Source: Aphidius gifuensis (Eukaryota; Arthropoda; Insecta; Hymenoptera; Braconidae). Taken from it: a stretch of DNA of 64,000 bases. The notes below the pieces were generated by a model. The model was not told the origin of the DNA and searched no databases. It saw only the letters and a program-made list of their open reading frames with translations. Position 1 is the stretch's first letter; every line of letters begins with the position of its first letter. Shown here piece after piece: positions 1 through 10,276 of this stretch. The translations under genes were made by a program, and so were the position numbers. The stretch covers positions 22,290,154 to 22,354,153 of the forward strand of contig NC_057788.1 in assembly GCF_014905175.1 (NCBI RefSeq). The letters run 5' to 3'.

Positions 1-53
1 AAAATAATTTTAGATAGATCCTTAATTTATTTTGATGTTATTTGGTGTTTTAG

Positions 54-560
54 TATAAATATCAGCTGAATATTGATGGAACAGTTGCTGCATATCGTTT
101 TCCTTATCTTCTTGCTGGTGATTCTCTGGTTTTTAAACAAGAGTCTGGCTACCATGAGTTTTTCTATGATCAAGTAAAACCGTACGAGCATTATGTTCCA
201 GTCAAACATGACTTGAGTGATCTTGTTGAAAAAATAAACTGGGCTATTGATAATGATGATGAAGCTAGAAAAATTTCGAAAGCTGGAAGAGATTTGATGA
301 GGAATATTGCTCTTCCTCGAGATATTTTTTGTTATCATTTGTCACTTCTTCATGTAAGTAGTCTCGAAGATTTATTAAATTATTAATGTTATTAATTTTC
401 AAATTACTTGCTTAATTTTCAGGAGTGGAGTAGGAGGATTAAAAGTGAAATAAGAGTGCTGAAAGGAATGGAAGAAGTTCCTCAACCAGAACATAATTGT
501 CCTTGTGTAAAAACTCGAGAGAGCAGTAAGGATAATGTTCAAACCAAAGATGAGTTATAG
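54..560 (+). CDS. POGLUT2: Protein O-glucosyltransferase 2/3 (KDELC-type), 3' part only
   Basis: This is the last part of a KDEL-containing CAP10/glycosyltransferase-90 protein that adds glucose (or xylose) to EGF repeats in the ER lumen. Two exons are visible, 54-353 and 423-560, both in phase 0, joined across a 69-bp intron (CAT|GTAAGT ... TTTTCAG|GAG). The first begins at a TTTTAG acceptor and encodes YKYQLNIDGTVAAYR, a core motif of the family, followed by YVPVKHDLSDLVEKI. The protein ends QTKDEL-stop, a perfect KDEL retrieval signal, which separates it from POGLUT1 and supports POGLUT2/3. The 5' exons (signal peptide, filamin-like domain, most of the catalytic domain) lie outside the window. 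POGLUT2 and POGLUT3 cannot be told apart from this fragment. Nothing is broken in the visible part. Confidence 0.93.
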
Positions 561-786
561 AATAGACTTTAATTCTTGTTTGTAAATTTTATTTTTTATG
601 GGGAGGGCCAGTTATAAAAGCTGATGGATTAAGTCGTTTGAGTAATTAAATGAGGGTGTAATTATTTATAGTATAATAGAGGGAAAATACGTGTTTCCAA
701 CACCAGGTGTCGAAAGGTATTTTTTTTTTTTCAAAGGAAGTTTTATTACAAGAGTTAACATACTTGAACTTGTTAAAGATCGCGAT

Positions 787-830
787 GCAATATTCAGTGT
801 TAATATTATCCATATTAACTAATTTTTATT
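787..830 (+). repeat. Dispersed motif, copy 1 (GCAATATTCAGTGTT type)
   Basis: It starts GCAATATTCAGTGTTAATAT and continues into TTATCCATATTAACTAATTT. The same block of about 44 bases recurs at 3838-3881 in the same orientation. The first 15 bases are the core of the large repeat array at 32220-34930. The two copies bracket the inverted-repeat region between them. Confidence 0.8.
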
Positions 831-1137
831 GGATGCTAATTTCTATTTTATAAAGTTAGATTATAACTCATTGCAGGTCATTTAATATTTGCAGTTAAAT
901 ACAAATAGTAACTTATTAAAAAGAGTTTTATTACACTGATGCAGATTAACAATATAGAATATGATGAATGATTATGATATCTCATGTATATCAAATATTA
1001 GATATTATACAATATTATCAGTTATAGCAGTGTGACTTATGTAGCAAGAATATCTATTCATTTTTATTTGTCTGATACACAAGTTAATCAACGATTAAAA
1101 TATACAACATACATTCTGTCCATCACGATTAATACAA

Positions 1138-1400
1138 GAAAAACCAATTTATAAATACTCGTCAATGAAAACCTATTGTAAATATGAAATGCATATTCCA
1201 CGTTCATCAGTGATTTGATTGTAAAGAAAATTCACCCTGTACTATCCTCTGAAAAAAATACAATTATGTAAATAGATTACAATACAGAAAAATGTCATAG
1301 ACTGTTTATATTTCGGAAAGAATGATAGAAGTTTATCAGAAGACAAATTATTATTTAAATAGAATTTTTGATTCTAAATGTATTCAGTTTTCTTATTTAA
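1138..1400 (+). repeat. Direct duplication, left copy (right copy 3365-3620)
   Basis: A block of about 250 bp is repeated about 2.2 kb downstream in the same orientation. Shared landmarks include ACTCGTCA, AAAACCTATTG, TCATCAGTGATTT, CACCCTGTACTATCCTCT, TACAGAAAAAT and a TATTTCG-AAAGAAT stretch. The copies carry many substitutions and small indels, so the duplication is not recent. Between them lie the inverted-repeat array and an isolated minus-strand ORF. No coding potential is seen in the block. It could be a decayed terminal repeat of a mobile element or a simple segmental duplication. Confidence 0.75.
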
Positions 1401-1609
1401 AATCGTCGACTACATCTATAATGCATATTAATACAAAAAAAGAAAAATTGTTTATAAAAGATGATAAGAAAATAATATTCAACTGCTATGTACTAGTTTA
1501 AAGAATATTAAATTAAAGTTTTCTAGATTAAAAATAGTTATTAGTTGATTTCTTTTCATTTAACCAGTTCCAGTTAGTTAATAATATATAAAAAAAAAAA
1601 GTATGGTAA

Positions 1610-2870
1610 TTGAGCGAGACCTTCTTTGCTCATTCTATATTCCTAATACAAATCTAAATTTTTTCTAAGAATTTTTCAAAATATTTAGAATACCTCTTTG
1701 CTCATTCTATACTCCTAATAAAATTGGAATTTTTTTTTTTTTAATTTTCAAAAAAATAAGAATACCTCTTTGCTCATTCTATGTTCCTGATACTCAAAAT
1801 TTTTTTTTTCCACAAATATTTTGAAATTTTATAGAAAAAAAAATTTTCGAGTATCAGGAACATAGAATGAGCAAAGAGGTATTTCATATTTTTGAAAATA
1901 CCTCCTTGCCAATTCTATGTTCCTGATACTCGAATATTTTTTTTTCCACAAATATTTTGAAATTTTATAGAAAAAAAAAATTTCGAGTATCAGGAACATA
2001 GAATGAGCAAGGAGGTATTTTCAAAAAAAAATTTTTTTTTTTAAATTTCAAAAAATTTTGAAGTATCAGGAACATAGAATGAGCGAAGAGGTATTTCACA
2101 TTTTTTGAAAATACCTCCTCGCTTATTCTCTATTCCTGATACTCAAGAAATTTTTTTTTAGTATTTTTAAAATTTTTTTGAAATTTGATGGAAAAAAAAA
2201 TTTTCGAGTATCAGGAACATAGAATGAGCGAAGAGGTATTTCATATTTCTCGAAATTTTTTCGAACAAGTGGCGCCATTTATTGATTTTTCAGAAACCAT
2301 AGGGTAAAAACATTTAATTATCATAGATCGAAGAGGGCTGTTTGATCAGGGTTATAGAACAGGCAAAGAGGTATTTTTTGAGTTAACAAGTTCAGCGCAT
2401 TATGTTTTTTTCCAGAACTATCCCATAAAATCATTCAAATTTCATATAAGAAAATAGTGTATTGTATCAGGAATAGAGAACAGGCAAGGAGGTATTTTGA
2501 GTTGTTTTTTTTCAATAATTATTATACAGCTTATATTATCTTGAATATTTTATGTTTTTGAAACTTTCTGGAGAATTAATGGCTTTTGATCAGGAATATA
2601 GAACAGGCAAGGAGGTATTCTGAGTTTTATTATTGAATAATTTTTATAACTTATATTATCCTTATTAATTGAGTTATCACTTCGAAAATTTCTTTAAAAA
2701 TCATGGCTTTTAGACAGGAATATAGAACAGGTAAAAAGGTATCCATTATTTTATAAGACACACTTCTGATGCCTTATGCTCTCTTTAATTATCTTGAAGT
2801 TTTCCTCAAAGTTCAATAGAAAAATTGTAGTTCCCTATTAGGAACATAGAAGAGGCAATAAGGTATTCTT
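1610..2870. repeat. Array of about 14 copies of a ~35-bp unit, first as hairpins and then as ~124-bp tandem monomers
   Basis: The unit reads TACCTCTTTGCTCATTCTAT then GTTCCTGATACTC in plus orientation. Plus copies start near 1613, 1690, 1761, 1899 and 2112. Minus copies start near 1848, 1984, 2062 and 2207. Plus and minus copies pair into three hairpin modules (about 1760-1884, 1898-2021, 2112-2243). The first has perfect arms of about 35 bp around a 53-nt loop that contains CACAAATATTTTGAAATTTT. After 2270 only minus-orientation copies remain, near 2343, 2464, 2588, 2711 and 2836, about 120-125 bp apart and progressively diverged (AGGAATATAGAACAGGCAAG core). There is no coding capacity. It could be a nested MITE or satellite, or a source of hairpin RNA. 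Confidence 0.9.
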
Positions 2871-2879
2871 TATGCTATA

Positions 2880-4529
2880 AGACACACTTCTTTCACTTCA
2901 GATTTTAAATACAAATCGATTTTTTTTCTGGAAAATCATTAGGCAAATAGCAAATGAATTGATGAATTTACAAAATTACATATTTATTGCTATTCAATCG
3001 AAATCATTTAATAAATAAGTATATTTAAAATTTTATTAACATAACTAATGTTGTAAATTATTTCAATATAAAAAACCCTTATAAAAACTAAATCGTCAAA
3101 ATAAAAAAATAGTTACTTCTTTCTAATCACCAACTTGTGCAATCAAACACAATAGCAGTTTTTCCATGTAAATCAATAAACAGTCAGCTTTAAATTCCAT
3201 AGTAAATCCATTATTTAAAATGTTAATATCCATGCCTAAAACTGATACTACAAGTTGTTGAATTACTCCAACGAAATATTTCTCAAGTTTATCGATACTT
3301 ATTGCAGGCTGACTCGTACCTACCTTCCATTTGTCCATCACCAACAGCTCCAATATAAAAAAAAAAAAAAAAACAATTTATAAACACTCGTCATTAAAAA
3401 CCTATTGCAAATATAAAAATGAATATTTCACACTCATCAGTGATTTAATAGTTAAAACAATACACCCTGTACTATCCTCTATAAAAAACAATTAAATAAA
3501 TTAAAGTACAGAAAAATATAATATAGTATTTGTATTTCGAAAAGAATAATAAAAAGTTACTTGTTCTTGTGGAGGCAAATTTTAATTTGAATGAAGTTTT
3601 AAACTTTGATTTTAAATGGTTTAATTTAATGCGAGGGTGGATTTGAATTGTCGAGGCTGTTGAAGTATATTTTGAGTTTATTGAAGTTTAAGGTTTTTAT
3701 TTATGGGATTTTTTTTTTAATTGGGGAAAAAGGTCATCGTTTAAGTTGGCCGATAGATGGTGAAGGTTTAAAAATTTTTTTCGATGGTGGGTTAAGGGAG
3801 TTGTGGGGTAATAGATGAAATTGGTGGGTTCAAGTGTTGCAATATTCAGTGTTAATATTATCCATATTAACTAATTTTTGGATGATGGACATAGTGTTTG
3901 TTCCCGTTTAATTAATTAAATTATAAATACTAATGATATTAAAATAAATAACTCACAAATTGTTTACACCATATAGACATATTATTTTCCACTCATACAT
4001 CGTACAATCAAATTACAAATTACTTAATCTAACTTGGACTTTTCACAAAAAAAGAAAAACAAAAAAAAAAAAATTCATTACGTTCTTATATTATTAATTA
4101 AAAAAGTACCCGCACAATTTACTATCATACATAAATCGAACTAAAAAAAAAAAAATAAAAATAAAAAATGATAATCCATTTCACACGTAATTCCAGCACA
4201 ATCAGAAAATAAATTGTCATTAGAAAATTAATAAAACAATTATAAAAAAATTATTCGTCACAAAAACGGTTGTTGCTCAGTAATCTTATTATAAAAGTTC
4301 TCATAAAAAAAACTATTTCTTTATATATAAAAAAAAAAAAAATAAAAAAACAAATGGAATCTAAACTTAAAATTTCAACTTCACAATTCACATTTCTTTT
4401 TTTTTTTGTCTTCTTGAATGATTTAAATCAAAAGAGTAATTCCAATTTTTCATATTTAAATAAAATAATGTATATAAAATGAGCCAACATTTTAATTTAT
4501 CATTATAATATTTAAATATCTTTGTAAGA
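2880..4529. other. Intergenic: isolated ORF, duplicated block, G/T-skewed tract
   Basis: An isolated 76-codon minus-strand ORF lies at 3123-3353. It has no recognisable relatives, and its protein does not look like low-complexity translation, but I cannot assign it. 3365-3620 is the right copy of the direct duplication. 3590-3837 is markedly G/T-rich on the plus strand compared with its surroundings. 3838-3881 is the second copy of the GCAATATTCAGTGTT motif. 3890-4529 is poly(A)-interrupted AT-rich DNA forming the 3' flank of SS18. Confidence 0.55.
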
Positions 4530-7308
4530 TCATTGAGGTGGTTGTTGATAGCCATAACCACCGTATTGATTGGGTTGTGGTTGTCCCTGAGGTGGTGGTG
4601 GCATATGTCCAGGTGGTCCTCTTGGCGGATACTGTGGATATCCTTGTCCAGTTGGTGGTGGTGGATGAGGTGGATAATTTTGTGGTGGATATTGAGGATG
4701 ACCATAATGACCACCAGGTCCTTGACTTGATGGATGTGGTGGATAACCTTGTGGTGGTCCCTGTCCAGCTGGACCAGGTGGTGCATATGCTTGACCACTT
4801 GATGGATGATTTTGTGGTGGTCCATATCCACTTGGTGGTTGTTGAGATGGTGGTGGACCTTGTGATGGATGTCCTTGATTTTGTGGTGGAGGACCAGCCC
4901 CCGTTGGAAAATTACTTGGCACAGGACTTGGTGATTGTTGATGTGGTGGACCAGGTTGTTGGCCTTGTTGTTGTGGTGGTACTTGAGGTGGTTGCTGTGA
5001 TCCAGGTGGTCCAGAATTTGGTGGTGGTGGACCTTGACCTTGTCCTTGGCCTGGTGGTGGAGGTCCCTGACCAGGTGGTGCTTGATTACCAGGTTGATTT
5101 TGATTTGGTGGAGGACCATGCTGTGGACCACCTGGTGGACCTTGATGTGGTCCTGGAGGACCTTGATGAGGACCAGGTGGACCTTGATGTGGCCCTGGTG
5201 GTCCCTGATGAGGTCCAGGTGGCCCTTGATGTGGACCTGGAGGACCTTGATGAGGGCCTGGTGGTCCTTGATGTCCTGGTGGACCTTGATGAACTTGATG
5301 TGGGCCTGAATGTGGTCCTTGATGAGGTGGACCATGTGGTGGCTGATGTGGTGGTTGATGAGGACCTTGATGTGGACCTGGATGAGGTCCTGGATGATTT
5401 TGTTGATGTCCAGGCTGATGACCAGGTTGATGACCAGGATAACCAGATGGTGTTGGTCCTGGAGGTGGATAATTACCAGCCTGTGATGTTACTGGTGGTG
5501 GTCCTGAATTTGGATAAGTTTGTGTTGATGCTGTGGGAGTACTTGATGCTTGTGAACTTTGTGGATAAGTATTAGCACCACTAACAGATGATGTATTGAA
5601 TGGTGGTGATGTTGATGTTGGCCCATAGGGTGTTGGACCTCCACCAGGACTTGGCTGAGATGAATAATTTGATTGTGGTGGTCCAGAATTTGGTTGTTGA
5701 GGTGGACCTGTTTGATTTGGTTGAGGAACATTATTGGGTGTTGATGGTGGTGGATAATTTTGAGGTGGTCCATTTGGATATGCTTGAGAACCTTGTGGAG
5801 GTGGTGGATAATTACCAGGAGTTTGATTTGAGCCATATGCATTTTGTGTTGGTGGCTGAGGTTGAGGTGGTGGTTGATAATTTGGCTGAGGAGATGGACT
5901 TCCATATTGACCTGGTTGAGGCTGTTGTTGCGGTTGTTGTTGCTGTTGTTGTTGTTGCTGCTGGGGCTGAGGTTGTTGTTGTTGTGGTTGTCCTGGATTT
6001 GCATTTTGATTGAAATTTTGTTGTGCTGGTGATGGAGGAGGATAGCCTTGTTGATTTGGTGGTGGTGGACCATAATTACCACCTGGTTGAGCACTACCTG
6101 GAGGTGGATAGCCACCTGGTTGACCACCATAACTATTGACAGTTGTTGGTGGGCCATAATTTTGTTGATTAGCTGCTGGATAGCCTTGTTGTTGTGGAGT
6201 ATTTGGAGGACCATATTGATTTTGATTTGGATTTGGACCATAACCAGCTGCTTGAGGATTTTGATAATTTGGTCCAGGATTCTGACCACCGTATGCAGCA
6301 GGATAGCCTTGTTGAGCAGGTTGTTGTGGATAGCCTTGTGGTCCACCTCGATATTGCTGAGGGCCTGGACCTGGACCTGAATTACCAGGGCCACCTTAAT
6401 TACAAATTAATCAATTAATTTAACACTTTCTTGTTGAAGAAAATAAAAAAGTAAATATACCTATATTTTTAAACTTACGATTCATTGCTGGACCTTGAAC
6501 AGGCATAGGAGGACCACGATAGCCAGGCTGACCCATTGGTTGTCCCTGAGGAAAACCTGACATTGGCAATGGCTGTTGTGCATTAGGTGGCATTTCACCA
6601 GGTGGTACAGCTGCACCAGGAGGAACTCCTGGACCACCTGGAGGTCCCTGAGGTCCCATCATTGATGGATGTTGAGGTCCATTAGCCATTGGTGGCATTC
6701 CTTGTGGAGGCTATTAATTTAATTATTAATTAAATTCAAATATATAAATAAATTGTGTTTATTTTTTTTGAATTCTTACCGGTAATAATGCTCCAATATT
6801 TTGATTAGCATCAGCAATTGATGCTAAATAAACCAAATTTCTATGCAATATTTGCTGATATTGAATACAGTCTTGAGGTTTTCCTTTATTCTGACATTCT
6901 TGAATTGTTTGTATCAGGTGGCTGTTTTCATCAAGCATCTGTTACAATAATAATAATTAAAAAAATATATATAAATTATAAAATAAAATTAAACGTCATC
7001 ATGTGATTAAAATGTTTTTAAACTTTTAAAATTATATATCAAAAAGATAAACAATGTATAATTGATTTATTTAATAAATAAAAGTAAAAAACTATTAGGT
7101 GAAAACAGGAGCCGGCTTTATTAAATAATACTTAAATAAAAAAACATTAAAATAAGAGTAAGTACATAAGAAGCAACTATTAATGTATATGTAACTATTT
7201 GTTGACAAAAATATATTATTGAATGATTAAATATAAAAATAACTATACCTTTTGTATTTGAGCATGACTCGGCGGAGGCCTACTGCGTTGGGCAAAAGAC
7301 ACCGACAT
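4530..7308 (-). CDS. SS18: SS18/SSXT-family subunit of the BAF (SWI/SNF) chromatin-remodelling complex
   Basis: Four exons: 7249-7308, 6780-6938, 6479-6710 and 4530-6394, in frame throughout, giving about 771 residues. The N-terminus (MSVSFAQRSRPPPSHAQIQK, then MLDENSHLIQ and the LVYLASIADANQN motif) is the SNH domain that contacts the BRG1/BRM core. The rest is a very long QPGY-rich transactivation region with poly-Gln near the middle, many YP/GYP repeats typical of the family, and a GPPGPHQ minisatellite. It is clearly longer than vertebrate SS18, which is about 400 residues, through expansion of low-complexity sequence in the last exon. SS18 proteins act in the nucleus as coactivators without binding DNA themselves. 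The start is the first ATG of the conserved SNH exon. It is transcribed divergently from the F-box gene, about 0.84 kb away. Confidence 0.95.
5130..5335 (-). repeat. 21-bp coding minisatellite (GPPGPHQ) in SS18
   Basis: On the minus strand a 21-nt unit encoding Gly-Pro-Pro-Gly-Pro-His-Gln is repeated about eight to nine times in tandem within the last SS18 exon, with mostly synonymous drift between units. The result is a collagen-like Gly-X-Y stretch inside the QPGY domain. Flanking degenerate units (GPHQPPHQ, GHQPGHQ) show that the array has expanded from older copies. Confidence 0.85.
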
Positions 7309-8145
7309 CCTGGTTGATATATTTAATTACCAAAATAACTGAGCAACAAAAATTCACTTCTCACACTGTTCACAATGATTTTTATTACTCCAAAACACCT
7401 TAAAAAAAAAACCAAATAAAATATTAAATTATCATCAAGATAACACATAAATAAATAACGACAGTATAAACAATTTAGTAACGCAGATATTAAAAAAAAT
7501 TTAACACACAAAGGACCCAGACTCTAAAAATGCTTCCATTAAAAAAAAAATGAAAGTTAAACTTCAACAACACTTTAACACCAAAAAAAAAAGCAACAAT
7601 TTCTTCAATAGAAAACGATTACTATTGACAAACAATTATCAAACATACCTTGATAAATATTTATGTTAATAAATTATTGCTGTAGTTTCCAAAATTAATG
7701 AAAGTGTGTGTGTGTCTCTCTCACACATGACAAACATCCACGAAAAACGACCATTTGTAATTTATTTTTCGCTTGGGAATGCAGTGCCTCTTTCCGAGCT
7801 TCATCCATGTTTCTCTCTCTAATTCTCTCTCTCTAAAAAATATCCAAAATATTTACCCCTCTTGCCCCTTGAAAAAAAAAACGTCATATATTTTTGACAC
7901 ATATATTTTTCATGATTAAAATTTATAAAGTTTTATACCTATATTATTATAAAACAACAATGTTAAAATTGACAAACACTGCTGACAATTATCTGTCAAT
8001 TATTGTTCAATAGTTTATATTTTTTTTTTTTTACCAACAAAACGACAATAACCTGTCAAATGTATGACATAAAAAATATATAATATTTATACATATGATT
8101 GTTGATAATTTAATAAATTATAATAAAAAAAATTTCTAACAAAAA
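7309..8145. promoter_or_regulatory. Divergent promoter region SS18 / FBXO42
   Basis: About 840 bp separate the two start codons and hold no other coding sequence. A TG/TC microsatellite lies at about 7699-7730 and a TCTC tract at about 7811-7835. The tract reads GAGA on the minus strand and could bind GAGA-type factors, which is an inference. No clear TATA box could be distinguished from the AT-rich background. Confidence 0.5.
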
Positions 8146-10037
8146 ATGGATGTTTCGGAGTCAATGATAAATTGTCAATTTAATGATGAAAATAATCAAA
8201 TAATGGAATATCATATTGATGATTTACCAGATGAAATATTGGAGTATATATTAAATTTAATACCACCATACAAGTGTCTCAAGGAATGTAAATTTGTTTG
8301 TAAACGTTGGAGTAATTCTGTAAAACGTAATTATATTTTTTCTATCATTAAAAATAATATATTTCTTATTTATTGATACATCATGAATAATGCAATGAAT
8401 TTTATCTTTCTTTTTAGGTGTTATTGATCATAAAAATGCATATTTTAATAAATCAATATTATCTGGATCATTAGAATGGAGTAGATCATTAACATCATCA
8501 ACAAATCATAAAAATGTATTAATAAGTAATCGTCATTCTCATTCAACATGTACATATGGTAATAGTATGTATGTATTTGGTGGTTGTACTGGAACAAGTA
8601 CAACATTTAATGATTTATGGAGATTTGATTTAGATACACATAAATGGAATAGACCAATGCCAATTGGTAATTATCCATCACCAAAAGCATGTGCAACAAT
8701 GGTTTATTATAAAGAATCATTTGTATTATTTGGTGGTTGGTCATATCCATCAACATATCCACCACATCAAAGAAGAAAATTATTTAAAGAATTACATGTT
8801 TATTGTATTAAAAATAATAGATGGAATGTTATTAATTGTTCGGGTGAACCACCACCAACATCAGCACATTCAGCAACTGTACATGGTAATACGATGATTG
8901 TATTTGGTGGTGTCAGCGTTAATTACAGGTACAATTACTTGAAGAATTTATACCTTTCTTTCTATTATTATGTAAAAACAAAATAGTTATATTATTTCTT
9001 GTTTTTAAATTTAAAATTTTAGCAGTAACAATGACGTTTGGTGTATTGATTTGGATACTTATACTTGGCATAAACAAGCAACATCTGATATTAAACCACA
9101 GCCAAGATATGGTCATTCACAAATTGAACTTGATGAAAAAAATTTAATGATTATTGGTGGTTGTACTGGGCCAAATGCAGCTATGAATGATGCCTGGTTA
9201 TTAAACATGGATGGACCAATATGGACATGGAAAAATGTCACAATGAATCACTCGGAATTTGCACCAACAAGAATATGGTGTCATCAAGCTTGCAAAGTAA
9301 TTTTTTATTATTAAATTATCCTTGTTTTATGTAAAAAGAAATGTTTATTTGGTTTTCTTTTTCAGGTTGGTAATCATATAATTGTATTGGGTGAAAAAAA
9401 ACAAACAACTCGTCCAAAAGACATGAGTATATCAGCTAAAATATTATATCAACCAACAGCACCATTACGTGTTAATCCAGTAGCACCACAATTACGACGT
9501 AAACCAGATATAAAAATTGACAGAGATGAAAATGTTAATGGTAAACAAGGAAGATTTACAGATAAAAGTGGACCATCAAAAAATATATCTGGTCATCATA
9601 GTCGTTCACCAATGGATAATTCAATTGATCAAAAATGGAAAAATGGATTAAATCATGATAATAATCATCATAAAAATAAAATAACAAATCGTCAACGACA
9701 ATTAGAATCATTACGTAGAATGGAAGAAAGAATACATAATAAAAATGCAATACAAAAATTATTAAAACGTCGTAAAGATAGATTTTCAATATTTTGTTTA
9801 AATATTAATACAATATTTGATGATAAATCAACTGCCAATTGGATTAAATATCCTGATTTTCCAAATATTGGTCCAGAAGTACGTATACTTTATTCACTTG
9901 TACTTGGTAAAGGTGAACTTATTGTATTTGGTGGTATAAGAAAAGAATTAATGTCTGTACCAGGACAAACTGATGACAACGATTCAGAAGTATACAATGA
10001 AGTACTTTTTATAAAACCACCACAATATGCAATTTAA
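8146..10037 (+). CDS. FBXO42: F-box and Kelch-repeat protein, FBXO42-like
   Basis: Four exons: 8146-8326, 8418-8928, 9023-9296 and 9366-10037, which join in frame to about 545 residues. Residues 25-65 (DDLPDEILEYILNLIPPYK ... CKRWSNSVK) form an F-box for SKP1 binding. Kelch repeats follow: MYVFGGCTG...NDLWRFDLDTHKW, FVLFGGWS, MIVFGG, LMIIGGCTG...NDAWLL and IIVLGE. The C-terminal third is basic and low in complexity and includes the family's late Kelch-like LIVFGGIRKE near residue 525. The order of F-box then Kelch with a long spacer matches FBXO42, the substrate adaptor of an SCF ubiquitin ligase, best known in vertebrates for p53. Its substrate here is unknown. It is somewhat shorter than the human protein. 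A piece of its last exon is found again at 13.5 kb. Confidence 0.88.
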
Positions 10038-10276
10038 CAACAGCTTTTTTTTAATATATATATTAATTTTTTTTTAAATACTAAATCAAAATAAAATTAC
10101 GTGCAAAATTATTATTTAAAAAAAAAAAAAAAAAAAAAAACAAATTCTATTTATTAACAAATAAATAAATTTCATTAGTCAAATAAAAATGATTACACAA
10201 AATACAAATTTAATTATTTAAAAAGGAAAACTTATTTATTAAATTGATATATGTATATATACATTGTATATATAAA

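Larger units (their letters stand above)
561..1609. other. Intergenic, AT-rich, no gene seen
   Basis: There is no convincing ORF or exon on either strand. It holds the first copy of a short motif shared with the array upstream of transformer (787-830) and the first copy of a roughly 250-bp duplicated block (from 1138). The rest is the 3' flank of the glucosyltransferase gene and AT-rich filler. Confidence 0.6.

Noticed and set aside
3123..3353. 76-codon minus-strand ORF as a gene
   Set aside because: The peptide is not obviously low-complexity, but it has no recognisable family, no clear promoter or splice partner, and sits between copies of a duplicated block. It is kept only as an isolated ORF within the intergenic description.
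4538..6418. Long plus-strand open frames over SS18
   Set aside because: They are the reverse frame of the Pro/Gly/Gln/His-rich exon. Their peptides are strings of Val/Asp/Leu/Trp imposed by the repeats, and only the minus strand gives the SNH domain and matching splice sites.
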